Source of the DNA: Saturnia japonica
Lineage: Eukaryota; Arthropoda; Insecta; Lepidoptera; Saturniidae
Assembly (NCBI GenBank): GCA_033032175.1
Contig: CM065308.1
Coordinates: forward strand, 19,525,590-19,589,589
Length of the DNA stretch: 64,000 nt
Direction of reading: 5' to 3'
Part shown: piece after piece, positions 44,547 through 56,946 of the stretch
Position numbering within the stretch: the first letter of the stretch is position 1
Layout of the letters: the number at the start of each line of letters is the position of its first letter
The notes under the pieces: model-generated
The model's database searches: none
The model's input: only the letters and a program-made list of their open reading frames with translations
What the model was told of the DNA's origin: nothing
Position numbers and translations under genes: made by a program

Positions 44547-44820
44547 CTAGCTGTGCCTGCGACCGTGCTCGCGTGTAACTAAGAATACTGTCGATCGGGC
44601 ACACGCGCGATTTGTGCTAACCTCGATTTTTTTAAGTAATACATGGTCATATAGACCTTAGACCAATAATCTCTTTCATACCGATTTCAACTATATATGT
44701 ATACCTCAATGCATTTAAAAAAAAAACCTTAATACACAGACATATAGATAGACTTACAACAAAGTGATCTTATAGGGTTCCGTTTTCATTTTAGGTACTG
44801 AACCCTAAAACGGTCTTCAT
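44547..44820 (-). mobile_element. Helitron-like element, variant interior
   Basis: Opens with CTAGCTGTGCCTGCGACCGT after AA, the family 3' end, but the interior diverges and ends in a tail with gggttccgttttca. Probably a different subfamily. Confidence 0.45.
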
Positions 44821-45049
44821 TTTTTACACCGTTCCAACTTCGGCCACCCTCACTTACGGGAAGGTCGAATAATTCTATAATTCTATTTGAGTCGGATACA
44901 CGCATAGATTCATAATTTGATATGCAAGGTTTTTAGTTTTATTTCTATAAACATATTTAAAGTATTCTATCATGACTAAAACGTTTTAATATAACCTGAG
45001 GATACAGTTTATTTGTTTATAAAATAAATTTCAATTACTGGCTAGTCCT

Positions 45050-45410
45050 TTATGTCCTGCTCAAACAGCGTGAAGGCGACACGACGCGATGCGACGGGGC
45101 GAGATGTACCGACAGCGTCGCGCGAAGCGACGCGACCCGCCGCGCCGCGGCGCTCTCGGCGTAATTTCTCGAGTATTGACTTTGATTATGATATTAAATA
45201 CGTACCTAATAAAAATCGGAGTAAAGGGCCCTGGGTGCTTAAAGTAAATCAAAAGCGTCAAGTGGCCTAAGTCATACAAAAATAAATGCTCTCGAAAACT
45301 TAAAACTGTTCTACATCCATTTTTGTAATTGAATACAACGTTGACGAGGCGACGCGCGTCGCTGGGCGCGACAATGTCAATATAACAACTTTTTATTAAA
45401 CGCACATACA
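45050..45410. other. CG-rich low-complexity block
   Basis: Stretches of GACGCGAC-type text (45072-45170 and 45345-45372) give apparent frames on both strands. They look like low-complexity sequence rather than protein. Similar text is at 63783-63805. Confidence 0.4.
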
Positions 45411-45659
45411 AGTATATACGCTATTAATAACAAAATAAAAACAATTTTTAATAATTTTGTGATATTGTGTTTAAAGAATATGCTGGTATATCTATACGTA
45501 GTTTTAAGTAAAGTCGCTTCGCGCTGTCTGTCCTTATGTACTACGCTTAGATCTTTAAAGACTTTTTTACTGAAGGTTTATGTATACAATACATTCCAAA
45601 TCAGTTTTTGTATCGTAGAGAACATTCGATTATTTGTAATCAAATCGTAAAAACATGAT

Positions 45660-45805
45660 ATTCGGGCGTTTACATGGCTTACGCTGACTAAACCTTATGA
45701 GTTACATTAAAGTAATGTTCTATAGAATTGTAGTTCTTCAAAAAGCCTATAGATAAATTCGCGATGATATATGTCTATTTCCTAAGGTTGACTCACAGTA
45801 ACCAT
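45660..45805 (+). mobile_element. Helitron-like fragment
   Basis: Interior text (ggcttacgctgactaaacc … gtctatttcctaagg) of the CTAG-ended family; no termini. Confidence 0.4.
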
Positions 45806-46039
45806 TTAAATCTTTAACATAATTATTAAAAATATTACGTTAATTTTGAAGTTATTTTCTCCAATACAGTATTAATTTTTATCCAGATAATTTTACTAGT
45901 TAACTTGGGCATTTAATGTAGATTAAGACTATCCTATACAGTTTTCAATTTAAACAAATACCTTAGTAGACGATATCATAAATTCAAAATTATTCGTGAC
46001 CAAAGAAACTTTTTACCTCAAAAAACCTATGATAAATTA

Positions 46040-46262
46040 CATAACATACATACATCACATATCATCACGCCTATGTCCTCGAAGTATTAGGCAGAGGTGT
46101 ACACCCACAGTTCGCCGGGTATCTTTTAGGTCTCATGTAATAGAGGTCGAGCCTATTGCCATTAATCGTGCACAACGCCAAACCTCAATAAGACTTTGCG
46201 CGACCTGGGAATCGAACCTAGGACTTCGAGCATAGCAGTTGCGTTTAGGATCACCAATAAAC
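46040..46262 (-). mobile_element. tRNA-derived SINE
   Basis: Minus-strand box B GGTTCGATTCC (46218-46208) and the family body; the tail near 46040 contains the TATGT-type repeats. Confidence 0.72.
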
Positions 46263-46375
46263 CGTCAATAATAAAGCATTAAACTATAAATCAGTCTATT
46301 TAAAACGTAAAATACACCACTTAGTAAATTGTACCCGTGCGAAGCTGAGGCGGGTCGTTAGGAGTATATGTTATA

Positions 46376-46924
46376 CTAGCTGTGCCCGCGACTTCGTTCG
46401 CGTGGACTACAGAATGCTGTCGATCGAGCTTAAGCGCGAATCATGCTATCCCCGTTCCGGGTTATACGCTTATTATGGGGGGATCCTTAGAAGATAGACT
46501 TATGCACTCGCTGACTTTTTTTTTTGGTCTTGTTAATATCTAAAATTATGTAATAGATTAATTTCATATATCTCTTATAGTTTACTGAGGGTAAACCGTT
46601 TAATCACCATGACGCCACCGTTTTATTTGTGCGAAACCCTATTTTTTTCTAAAATAAAAGTACTCGTAGTAAGTAAGTAAGTTACTCGTTAAAACATCAG
46701 CTATCTGCCAGTGAAAGTCCCGTCAAAATCAGTCTAACCGTTTTAGAGATTACCCGGAACGAAACAGACAGACAGACATACAGATAGAACGACAGACAGA
46801 CAGACAAAAATTTTAAAAATTGGTATTTTGTTATAGGTATCGTATATACTTTCATATGGCACTTAGTAAACATCTATTATTTTGACATTACAAACAGACA
46901 CTACAATTTTATTAATTGTATAGA
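46376..46924 (-). mobile_element. Helitron-like element, best-preserved copy
   Basis: 549 bp. On the minus strand it starts TCTATACAATTAATAAAAT and ends with the hairpin CGCGAACGAAGTCGCG, then GGCACAG and CTAG (46379-46376). The hairpin about ten bases before CTAG is the diagnostic Helitron 3' structure. No coding capacity. Confidence 0.7.
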
Positions 46925-47039
46925 CTAAAAAATTTGGGCAAATGTGCTACGCGGGGTGTCTTACAAAAAATACAACACCTATGTACGTAGGTAAAGTTTT
47001 AGACTGTACTTCAAGTACTGTTCACTTAAAGTAATAGAT

Positions 47040-47640
47040 ATACTAGCTGAGACGGCAAACGTTATTCTACCCGTTCCCGTAGTGAATGGCTCGAAGACAG
47101 CGCTACCTGTCGGATCCTGAAATGTCTACAAACCATCTTCTCTAATAAACAAATATATTATGCGAATATGAGCTGAAGCTCAATGTCTGGTGTCGTTTAG
47201 AAGTTGCGGTCGACGATTATGAGGTATACTAATGTAATCATTCGATTATGAAGATATCTCGAGATATTTCAATTATAGCCATTAGTAATTAATTACTAAT
47301 ATTATTCGATGATGAGTGATCATTCATAATCGAAGTACCATTAGTAATTGCTATTGCTAGGTTACTAATTTGATAAAATTAGTAAGTAATTATTATTTTT
47401 TGGTTTTTAGGTAATAGTTATGTGTTCCTAGTATATGTCGGCGCGACCTTTTTTTTAGTTATTCTTATATGTGTTCTTGTATAACTTTGTTTAAGACTGC
47501 GCGACCTTCTTTTTAACTTGTCACTCTGGCCCACCTCTCCCCTCCATTAAGAATGATCAATGATCATTAATATTCGTAATTCGATTATAAATTATCAGTC
47601 ATAATCGAATTTCTCGATTATGTAAATTATTCATAACCGC
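47040..47640. repeat. Repeat-like block with palindromic ATGATCATT text
   Basis: After another ctagctgagacggcaaacg repeat fragment (47045-47130) comes a stretch (47210-47640) in which cgattatgaatgatc-like motifs and gattagtaat-like motifs recur in both orientations. No gene. Class unknown. Confidence 0.4.
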
Positions 47641-47754
47641 CCGCCTCTATTCAGAAGTTATAGAATTATTAACAGACGCACGCAAACAAGATTTTTATTT
47701 ATTTAAACAAATAAATAATTTAAACAAGTAGATAAAGTCACATTTAGTTGATTT

Positions 47755-47832
47755 TTTTTTCTGACTGACTATATTGTTAGCCTTAGAGGCTCTGGAGCCT
47801 CTTACGGCTTTTAGAGCTTCACCGGACTTTGA
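47755..47832 (-). mobile_element. Poly(A) retroposon 3' fragment
   Basis: T run, then tgttagccttagaggctc and cttttagagcttcaccgga, the family 3' end. Confidence 0.55.
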
Positions 47833-47959
47833 CATTTAATTGATAAAAACAAACCCTTTATCCCGATGTATAAAATCAAACGATACCCAGCACAAAATCG
47901 TGTCAGCGCCATCTCTTATCGACATAAAAAGTAACCACTAAAATAAATATATGATTTAT

Positions 47960-48096
47960 TGATTGTCAGTGCGAGTTTATGTCTATCTTCGAATGAACAC
48001 CCACAATAAACCGGGAGCAGGGGTAGGACGATTCGCGCGTGTAACCGATCGACGGCATTCTTTGGTCCACGCGAGCGAAGTCGCGGTTACAGCTGG
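47960..48096 (+). mobile_element. Helitron-like 3' fragment
   Basis: Plus orientation, with hairpin CGCGAGCGAAGTCGCG and a CTGG in place of CTAG at 48093-48096. Confidence 0.5.
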
Positions 48097-48169
48097 TCAT
48101 ACATATAATGAAGTAGTTTGCAATGAATGTTTAGCGTTAGCGTGTCGATCGACATGATTTCGAGTCCGT

Positions 48170-48290
48170 AGGGATTTAGGAGCCTGAGCTTTCGGTGAAG
48201 GAAATATCATGATGAAATTATAGCATGGTGTTAGGACACTTCCTAATACCCGCCTGGCAATACAGAACCCTCAAGTCCAATATGCTTAAA
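48170..48290. repeat. Dispersed repeat, second SINE-like family
   Basis: The phrase atagcatggtgttaggacac and ccgcctgg recur at 53840-53890, and reversed near 56190-56260. Confidence 0.45.
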
Positions 48291-48299
48291 CTGCTTAGA

Positions 48300-50379
48300 A
48301 TATTAATTACCCCTTGGGTCACAGATAGTAACGTAACATTACGTGAGATTGTAGCACTAAAAACATGTACAGAATTTAAAAATCAAACATTTATAACTGG
48401 ACTGACCTTCACAAACAAATGAGTTCATTATAAAAACCACTAAGCGGGCAAGTTGAAATAAAAATACAAGACTTATTAAATTTCAAGGTTTCGAATGTTT
48501 GTTTGTCCAACAATAAAATTTTTACTATGGAATAGGCATCATGGGTTAGACGAGAAAATAAATTCATTCCTATTTTACGTGTAGACGAAGTACCTACTCT
48601 AAAAACTCATACCAAATTACAGCTTTCTAGTACAAGGAATCTCTGAGCCAGGCCGCGGACAGACAGACGGACATAGCGAAACTATATGGGTTTCTTGTTG
48701 ACTTCGTAACAGTTAAATCAGTGACGATCACAAGGTCTCCAGTTTATAAGCATTAACCGAGTAAAAATAATATAAGAGTATACCAGTTTTTTTAATGCAA
48801 ATCTGTTTAATAATAGCTTATTCATTCTGTGGTAACGTGATAACATGTACGTTTAAGTACTTTAACACAACCTTAAATAATTTTTTTTATTATAAAGTAA
48901 AAAAAAACTTGATTAAGTTTGGAAATAATGTATTTACAATTTTCGTAGTTTGGACTTAGACATGTTTGTATTCATTTGTTGTGCTAAATTTTCATTAATT
49001 TTATTAGAGAAAGACGAAGAAAGGTTTTTGTTATATACATCAGTGCCGAGAGCACATTATAAGCCGATTTACCTTTGGGACAAAAATCAATAGAGTAAGT
49101 AACTTTTTTACGGCATTTTTATTAACCGACTTAAAAAAAAAAGGAAAAGGTTCTCAACTCGAATGTTTTTTTTTAATGGATGTTTAGCTATAACTTCTTT
49201 GTTTATGAACCGATTTAGATGTTTCTTTTTTTTCATTGGAAACGGGATACCTCAAGGCTGGTCGCGTTTTAATTTCATTGGTATTGAACTTTCCACATCG
49301 AAAGTACACCAGTAAACTCTCATTCAATCTAATTCAAGATAATTGATGCTGGTTTTCTTTGTGTTAACATTTGTCTTGTAAATCTCTTTGATAACTCTTT
49401 CGTCGCTAGTACACAACTATGTATAATTTATAATATTTGTTACTACGTCAAAAATACTATACCATAATTTGCCTTACGAAACGACGCCAGGGTCACATTT
49501 ACAAATTTAAGTTATTGCTACAGTTAATAATTAAAATTTAAACAAACAAAGCGCATATATAACTCAGTAACTTAGTAACTATATAACTTATTAAGTAGTA
49601 AATCAAGTTATAATATCTATACCTACTTATAATAAAAGAGTAAAAAGTCGAAATCTATATAATGAAGTTATTTGAGAAAAAATATCACGGCGGGGTTTAG
49701 AATCATGGACAGAACACATTTCTATAGTTTTAAATTTTTTTGTCTGTCTGTCTGTGTGTTTGTACGCCAATCACGCAAAATCTACTTGACCCAATTTAAT
49801 GAAATTTGTTATGATTGTAGTTTATAGTCTGAATGTACATTTTTACACTTACGGTTGTGTGGTCTATAAATTGCGTTTAGGTTATATACAGATAAAAAAT
49901 AAATGTATATGTAATTATGTAATATATTTGAAATAATTAATCCAAATAATTTCATCATTACCTAATTACAATACAAAAGAATAAATGGAAACGTATGTAT
50001 TTTTATATTCCAGGAGTTTTTTTAATTTTTTTTTTAAATTATCATGAAAGTGGTTTAATATTTATTGTAACATTTAAGTATATTTTCTGTAAGGATCTAT
50101 ATTAATAATTATGGCTGGGCTTTTATTATTACTTTTAAATATTTTTAAATGGATTTTAAGATTAGTTTTAAATGTTTAAAATAATGAAGAATATCTATTC
50201 GATCTATATTTCTACGATATAAGTCCTTGTTTCGCGTTTGCGCTATCAAGATTTTTATTAAATTACAGTAAACATACATACCCACTATAAAGCGTTATTA
50301 TTAGAAGACTATGTGTTTTAGTCAATTATTTCAATTAGTTCATTTTTTTGATTATATGGTCAGAATTAAATCGGTCACA
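48300..50379. other. No recognisable gene; repeat fragments
   Basis: AT-rich sequence with one copy of the dispersed family also seen at 4072 (49125-49300, reversed) and LINE-like tails (49735-49850). No supported coding frame. Confidence 0.45.
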
Positions 50380-50399
50380 CCGACATCTTCTGATCTGTG

Positions 50400-50731
50400 T
50401 CCTTCCTAATGCCAATTGGCTAACGACGCTGTAGCGTCATACAACGTCACTGTAGGAGGGACACCACCGCCACCCTTACCAACATTATTAAGATCGGATT
50501 GCTCGAGTGCATGTGACGTCAATATATTACGTCGAAATACGTTGGCCGATCGTCTCGCGTTAGTATGACCGCGCCGCTCCGTGTGTGCATTTTTGTATTA
50601 AAAACATACCATCTGTTAACGTGGTGAAGAACATTTAATGAGGTGGAATACGCTTGTGTGCAGTGTTGGGCCAGCTGACGTATCTAAGCTCCGGACTGGA
50701 TTGGGAAAGGAAGCAGTTTCGGAAGTTCAAG
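50400..50731 (+). promoter_or_regulatory. Candidate promoter and untranslated leader exon of GMC3
   Basis: GC-richer island with a CCAAT box (50412-50416), a perfect CRE TGACGTCA (50514-50521) and a splice donor TTCAAG|GTTAGT (GT at 50732-50733). The next acceptor on this strand with a fitting exon is TATAACAG|G at 52586, one base before the GMC3 ATG. No protein is encoded. The TSS is not defined; TGCAGTG near 50660 is an initiator-like option. Confidence 0.45.
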
Positions 50732-51035
50732 GTTAGTGGAAGATGTGCCTTCCCATATATTTAATTGGATGAAACAATTGAAATAGTTGTCTGTCGTCCA
50801 TTGCTCACTGAGCTATATTATCGAAGGCCGCACAGACTAGGAGGCAGGCAACTTAATTTAAAACCGCCGCTCCATGTGGTATGTGAGGGAAGAGTAGGGA
50901 AGACCGCAAAATTAACTTCTCGCATATACACTATGTATTATATATAAGAGATAGACATGCTATCGCTCACTTTTTTTAGATTTACTAAGGACCACACAAA
51001 AATCGTATCACATTTTCATGAATTGAAAATACATA

Positions 51036-52532
51036 CAGTGGTGGTCATATAATTAGAAACACTTCTTATGAATAAAAAAAGTATAACTTCAACGTACAAA
51101 TGTTCGTAAAAAATATACACATTCAATAATTAATAACATGCAATAATACAGCCACTCAAATAAAAAACTCATTAAATGCATAAAATATAAATAATATCTT
51201 ACTTTTAATTACAAAATGAGTCTTACACATGTGGGAGTTTATTTTCTGTTACTGGCCGCTTGGACACCTAATTAGAAATTTTTTTCAAAAGCATCCATAG
51301 CTCGTTCTTTTTTTGAAATTGGAGAATAACTTTTCTTTCTTTGCTTTTTGTACTATTTTGGCGGCAATTTGTTAAGCTTTGGCCTAGGGTTTGAAAAAAA
51401 ATACAAAAGGCAAAAATTAACCAGATTAAATATGAAGTTTTTTCGCCTGATGACCCGAGAATAATCTCGTGAAGACTGATACGCCGAAGATTAGTGGAAG
51501 CTAAATTGTTTGGAAAAATCTCTCGAAAGGTACTGTTTTTTATCGCTTGGTAAGAAGTGGTCGCAGTGTTGCTTAACACCGAGAGAAGTCATTATTATTC
51601 CCTAAAAATATGATAATTGGACGGTACGAGAATGGAAACAAAAATAAATATGGTAAATTCCGATGGAAAGCACTATGTTAGACGTCCTATAAACAATGCT
51701 TTTAATTATAAATACACAAGGAGTATAGTCAAGCACGGTGGCGGTAACATTAAAGTTAGGGGGTGTTTTTCCGGATGTGGAGTTGGACCCGTTCGGAAGA
51801 TTGGATCAATGGCAATACAAAAATATCTTAGAGCACACAAAGATTCCCTACTCGGACGATCATCTTCCTGTAACCTGGATCTTTCAGCATGACAATGACC
51901 CTAAACACACGGCCAATAGGGTCAAATGTTTACTTAGCGAACAGCGTTTATCCGTTTTTTACTGGCCAGCAAATAGTCCGGATTTAAACCCGATAGAAAA
52001 TCTCTGGTATATTGTTAAAAAGAAAGTCTCAAACAAACGTAACACCAGTCAAAACGAACTACATATATGAAGCATTTGTTAAAGCATGGAATTCAATCCC
52101 CCTACAAAAATGTATGAAACTGATTGAATCAAAGCCACGTCGTTGCAGTGCTGTTATTGAAAATAAGGGATACGTCACTAAATATTAATTATAACTATTG
52201 GTAGGCTGTGGATAGTAGCTATTTCGTAAATAACAATACTAATTGCTAATACTTAAAAAAATATTGTTTTTATACTTTTTTGTTGTAGTTTCTAATTAGT
52301 TGACCATTATTGTTCATACCTTAAAACTCATTTCAATGTTTGTCCGTAATGTAATATTTAAACTGTAATTGTGTAATGGGATTTATATTGTTTTTCTAAT
52401 AAATGATAAATCGTTGAACGTATTGTTATCCTATTTATTGTTTAATTTCAAAATAAATAAGATTGCGGTGAAGTATTTTACATAATGTCAAGGACCGTTG
52501 GTAGTGTTTCTAATTATACGAACACCACCGTG
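51036..52532 (+). mobile_element. Tc1-type DNA transposon
   Basis: TIRs (left CAGTGGTGGTCATATAATTA; right, on the minus strand, CACGGTGGTGTTCGTATAAT, both leading into ATTAGAAACAC) with TA at 51034-51035 and 52533-52534. At 1497 bp it is close to full length. It lies in the GMC3 leader intron. Confidence 0.85.
51630..52190 (+). pseudogene. Tc1 transposase, broken
   Basis: Two overlapping frames hold consecutive parts: KINMVNSDGKHYVRRPINNAF…[15 protein letters not shown], then [13 protein letters not shown]…[13 protein letters not shown]…[22 protein letters not shown]. The second Asp (HDNDPKHTA) and final Glu (NPIENLW) of the DD34E triad are present, but the first Asp context reads METKI. Frameshifts occur near 51810 and 52060. 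Confidence 0.82.
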
Positions 52533-52587
52533 TACGTACTTATGGTAATTAAATATCGTGAAGGTTAAATAAGATTTTTATAACAGG

Positions 52588-52729
52588 ATGAATGGACTTA
52601 TGGAGTGGCTGTCAACCATAAAGGTGACCTCTATAGTGCCACTAATGAAGCAGCTACAAGTTATATTCGCAATGCTTGCTACATTACACCTAGGCTCTGA
52701 CGATTATCCACCCCAAGCGAATGTATCTG
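52588..52729 (+). CDS. GMC3 exon 1
   Basis: 142 nt from ATG at 52588 to donor TCTG|GTAAGT (GT at 52730-52731). It encodes MNGLMEWLSTIKVTSIVPLM…YPPQANVS plus one base, so with exon 2 it reads …[11 protein letters not shown]. The acceptor TATAACAG|G lies directly before the ATG, implying a spliced leader. Size and phase equal the two minus-strand first exons. Confidence 0.85.
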
Positions 52730-52839
52730 GTAAGTCAGATAATAATAATAATAATATTTTATTGGAACCACATATCATATTACAACAAAAGCATAAATGT
52801 ACGACACTTCCAAGCTACGAATAACAGTAGGGTCTGCAT

Positions 52840-53040
52840 TCCTTAATATAATGAAAGATACAACAAAAACTACATAATAATTTTAATAATTTCCCGGGTG
52901 TATCTTCGAAGTCAAAAGTCAATGGCAATAAAATCAAAATGGGATCACACTTGAGGTATCCCCTTTCTAACGAAAAAAGAATCATCAAAATCAGTTCATA
53001 AACAAAGAAGTTATAGCTGAACATCCATAAAAAATATTTA
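52840..53040 (-). repeat. Dispersed repeat (family of 4072)
   Basis: Shares …aatttcccgggtgtatcttcg… and …ttgaggtatcccctttctaa… with the copies at 4072 and 53555. In GMC3 intron 1. Confidence 0.55.
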
Positions 53041-53044
53041 TACA

Positions 53045-53530
53045 CTAGCTGTGCCCGTGGCTTCGCTCACGTGGACTACAGAATGCCCGCGTGAATGTTG
53101 CTCCCCCGCTCCCAGCTATTTTAAAGACAAAAATGCTTATTGTGGATGCACCTTAGAAGATAGACCTACACTCTCCATGATATTTTTGTAGGTCTTTTTA
53201 ATTCCTACAATTATGTCGTACATTAATTTGCTATATATTTTATTGTTTACTCAGTGTAAGCCATTTAAGCGCCCGAATTCATTCACCATGACCATTTTTT
53301 TTTTAATTTGTGCGGAACCCTAATACTTTTTCTAAAACAAAAGTAGCCTAAGTTACTCCCTATTTATAAAATCAGCTATATGCCAGTGAAAGTCCAGTCA
53401 AAATCGATCCAAACGTTCCCGATATTAGCCGGAACAAAAAAGAGAGGACACAGATATATTTATGTGCTGTATATACTTTCATATGCATTTAATAATAGCT
53501 ATTACTTTGAGATTACAAATAGACATTATT
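53045..53530 (-). mobile_element. Helitron-like element
   Basis: CTAGCTGTGCCCGTGGCTTC at 53045 after A, family interior, ending near 53530 in the cattacata text. In GMC3 intron 1. Confidence 0.62.
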
Positions 53531-53554
53531 TATTTACATTACATTACATACAAT

Positions 53555-53725
53555 TTTTAACAAAAAAGAAAATCATGTTCAATAATTTTGTAGTTCCGTG
53601 GTGTATCCTCGAATTCCAAGGTAAAATGATAATGAAATTAAAATGGAACCACCCTTGAGGTACCCTCTATCCAACAAAAAAAGAATAATCCAAATTGGTA
53701 TATAAACAAAGAAGTTATTGATGGA
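53555..53725 (-). repeat. Dispersed repeat (family of 4072)
   Basis: Same family text (…ggtgtatcctcgaattccaag… / …accacccttgaggtacc…). In GMC3 intron 1. Confidence 0.55.
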
Positions 53726-53774
53726 CATACTTACATTAAAAAAATACAATCGAATTGAAAATACTCCTATTCCT

Positions 53775-54005
53775 TGACCATAGTTAGGTGACGTGAGTTC
53801 GTATCCCTATAATGAGCCTGAGCCAGTAAAGGAAGACATTGTGATGAAACCATAGCATGGTGGTAGGGCTTTTTCTAATGTCCGCCTGGCTAGCTACCGC
53901 CCTCATGATGAAAATCTGTCCCCAAGCACCTATAGGTGTGTTCCGGCAGCTGCACTTGAGAAAGTCAATAATAGCGGGGATCCGACTGCTCTGGCTCATT
54001 ACTTT
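53775..54005. repeat. Dispersed repeat, second SINE-like family, longest copy
   Basis: Contains atagcatggtggtagggc, ccgcctggctagctaccgcc and ggtgtgttccggcagctgca; related reversed copy at 56125-56260 and partial at 48170. Confidence 0.5.
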
Positions 54006-54309
54006 ATTTGATTGAAGGGAAGGACAAAAACGGTTTTAAAATGAGGGTTTTCAACCATGCCCGATCGAGGATTCAGAATCTCCACTACGTTCTAATAAAA
54101 CCATTAACCCTTAAGGGCCAATTACTTGCTTTATCCTTCTAGATTAGTAACTAAAATATATAACACAGGTAGTTTCTCGTCTAGGATTAACCACTTGCAC
54201 TAATAATAGGCCCTTTTACCTATGAAATTAGCGTTTTTTATAAGGAAAATCTAAAAAAAAATATTATGAAATTAAACATTTAATCATTGAAGGTACCATT
54301 ATTATCTAT

Positions 54310-54980
54310 GTAATTTCGCCATTTTATAGGTAGTTCATCGATTCTATTGCTCAAATAATTGTGGGAGTGAGAACCAATAAAATCTTTGAAGGCGGTTTGG
54401 ACAGAATCATCGGAATTAAATTTTTCCTTGCATGTAATTTTCCAATTTCCGAAAAAAGTGGTAATCTGTTAAGGCAAGGTGGAGTATGGTGGTTTGCGTT
54501 TGTTGCTAATGCAGATTTGCCGTTATCGACTGGCCAGATCGTAGGATGCTGTAGTGTATGACACCAGCACTGGTCCACCAAACACTCACCAGTACCTTTT
54601 TCTGGGTCAACTTTCGCTTGGGACAGGATTTGGCCGATTCTCCTGATGAGCGTTTCCGATTGTCATAAAGGATCCATTTTTCGTCACAAGTAACAATACG
54701 ATTAAAAATTCCTTCGTTATTGTGACGGTTGAGTAATGTACCGCAGCACTCAATGTGTGTTTGTTGGTGTGTTTCAGTTAATTCATGCGATACTCGAAAT
54801 TCTCGAGCTTTTTCAGTTTTCCAAAATTTTTTTCAAATGAATAAAAATTGATTTATCACTCACAACAAAGCCTGCCGCTAACTCTGACGTTGTTTGCGAT
54901 GGATCCGCTTCCACGGTGACCTTTAATTATTCATTATCAACTAAGGACTCCGGCTGTCCACGGTGTTGGAAAGAGAGTAC
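54310..54980 (-). pseudogene. mariner transposase with internal deletion
   Basis: On the minus strand: EADPSQTTSELAAGFVVSDKSI, then FRVSHELTETHQQTH, then VTCDEKWILYDNRKRS (first catalytic Asp) and VSVWWTSAGVIHYSIL. After SITANLH the sequence jumps to LALTDYHFFRKLENYMQGK, the C-terminal domain, so the middle with the second catalytic Asp (usual LHDNARPH) is deleted. Non-functional. In GMC3 intron 1. Confidence 0.78.
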
Positions 54981-54989
54981 AATACTACG

Positions 54990-56260
<1,271 letters not shown>

Positions 56261-56584
56261 CTTGTAGAAGCTACTTGTAGAACCACACAGTTTCAAACCC
56301 ACCTCAATTGACACGATATCCGTACACACGTCCACTGAGCATATTGTAAGTTAGGTAGATATATAGATAGATATAGGTATCGGTAGATAGATAGTTGGTT
56401 TAGGTATATATGTATGTATATAGTCTTAGGCTGAAAACTATAAAGTGTACTCAGACTTATCTCAGCTTTAAGTCCCGAAATGGATATTTATAGTCGCATG
56501 CTTAGCATTTGCTCAGCTTTACCTGAGTAAAGTTCAAGTCATCGAATTCGACGACTTACGGAAAACTTGGGTATTATACGAATA

Positions 56585-56875
56585 AAAAAAATGAGTGCGT
56601 GTACTTATGTACGCGCGTGAGAAGTTATACTTCTTTGCCATCATTAAAAAATAGTTTTTAATTGCATGCAAATAATTAATTACAATAAAATAATAGAAGG
56701 ATTGGAAAAGGATAATCAACAAAGTTCATTTTAAATTTGAAAACTTAAATAAATAAATATTTATTTTCTTACGTTAAGTCTAACATAAATTGTCTTATTA
56801 TTCGAATTGTATTTTTAATTAAATGATGTCCACTTCCATAGTATCTTCCGGTAATGTCTGAATCGGAACTTATAT

Positions 56876-56946
<71 letters not shown>

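Noticed and set aside
45061..45411. 116-codon minus and 72-codon plus frames, Arg-rich
   Set aside because: Low-complexity CG-rich text gives open frames on both strands; no domain seen.
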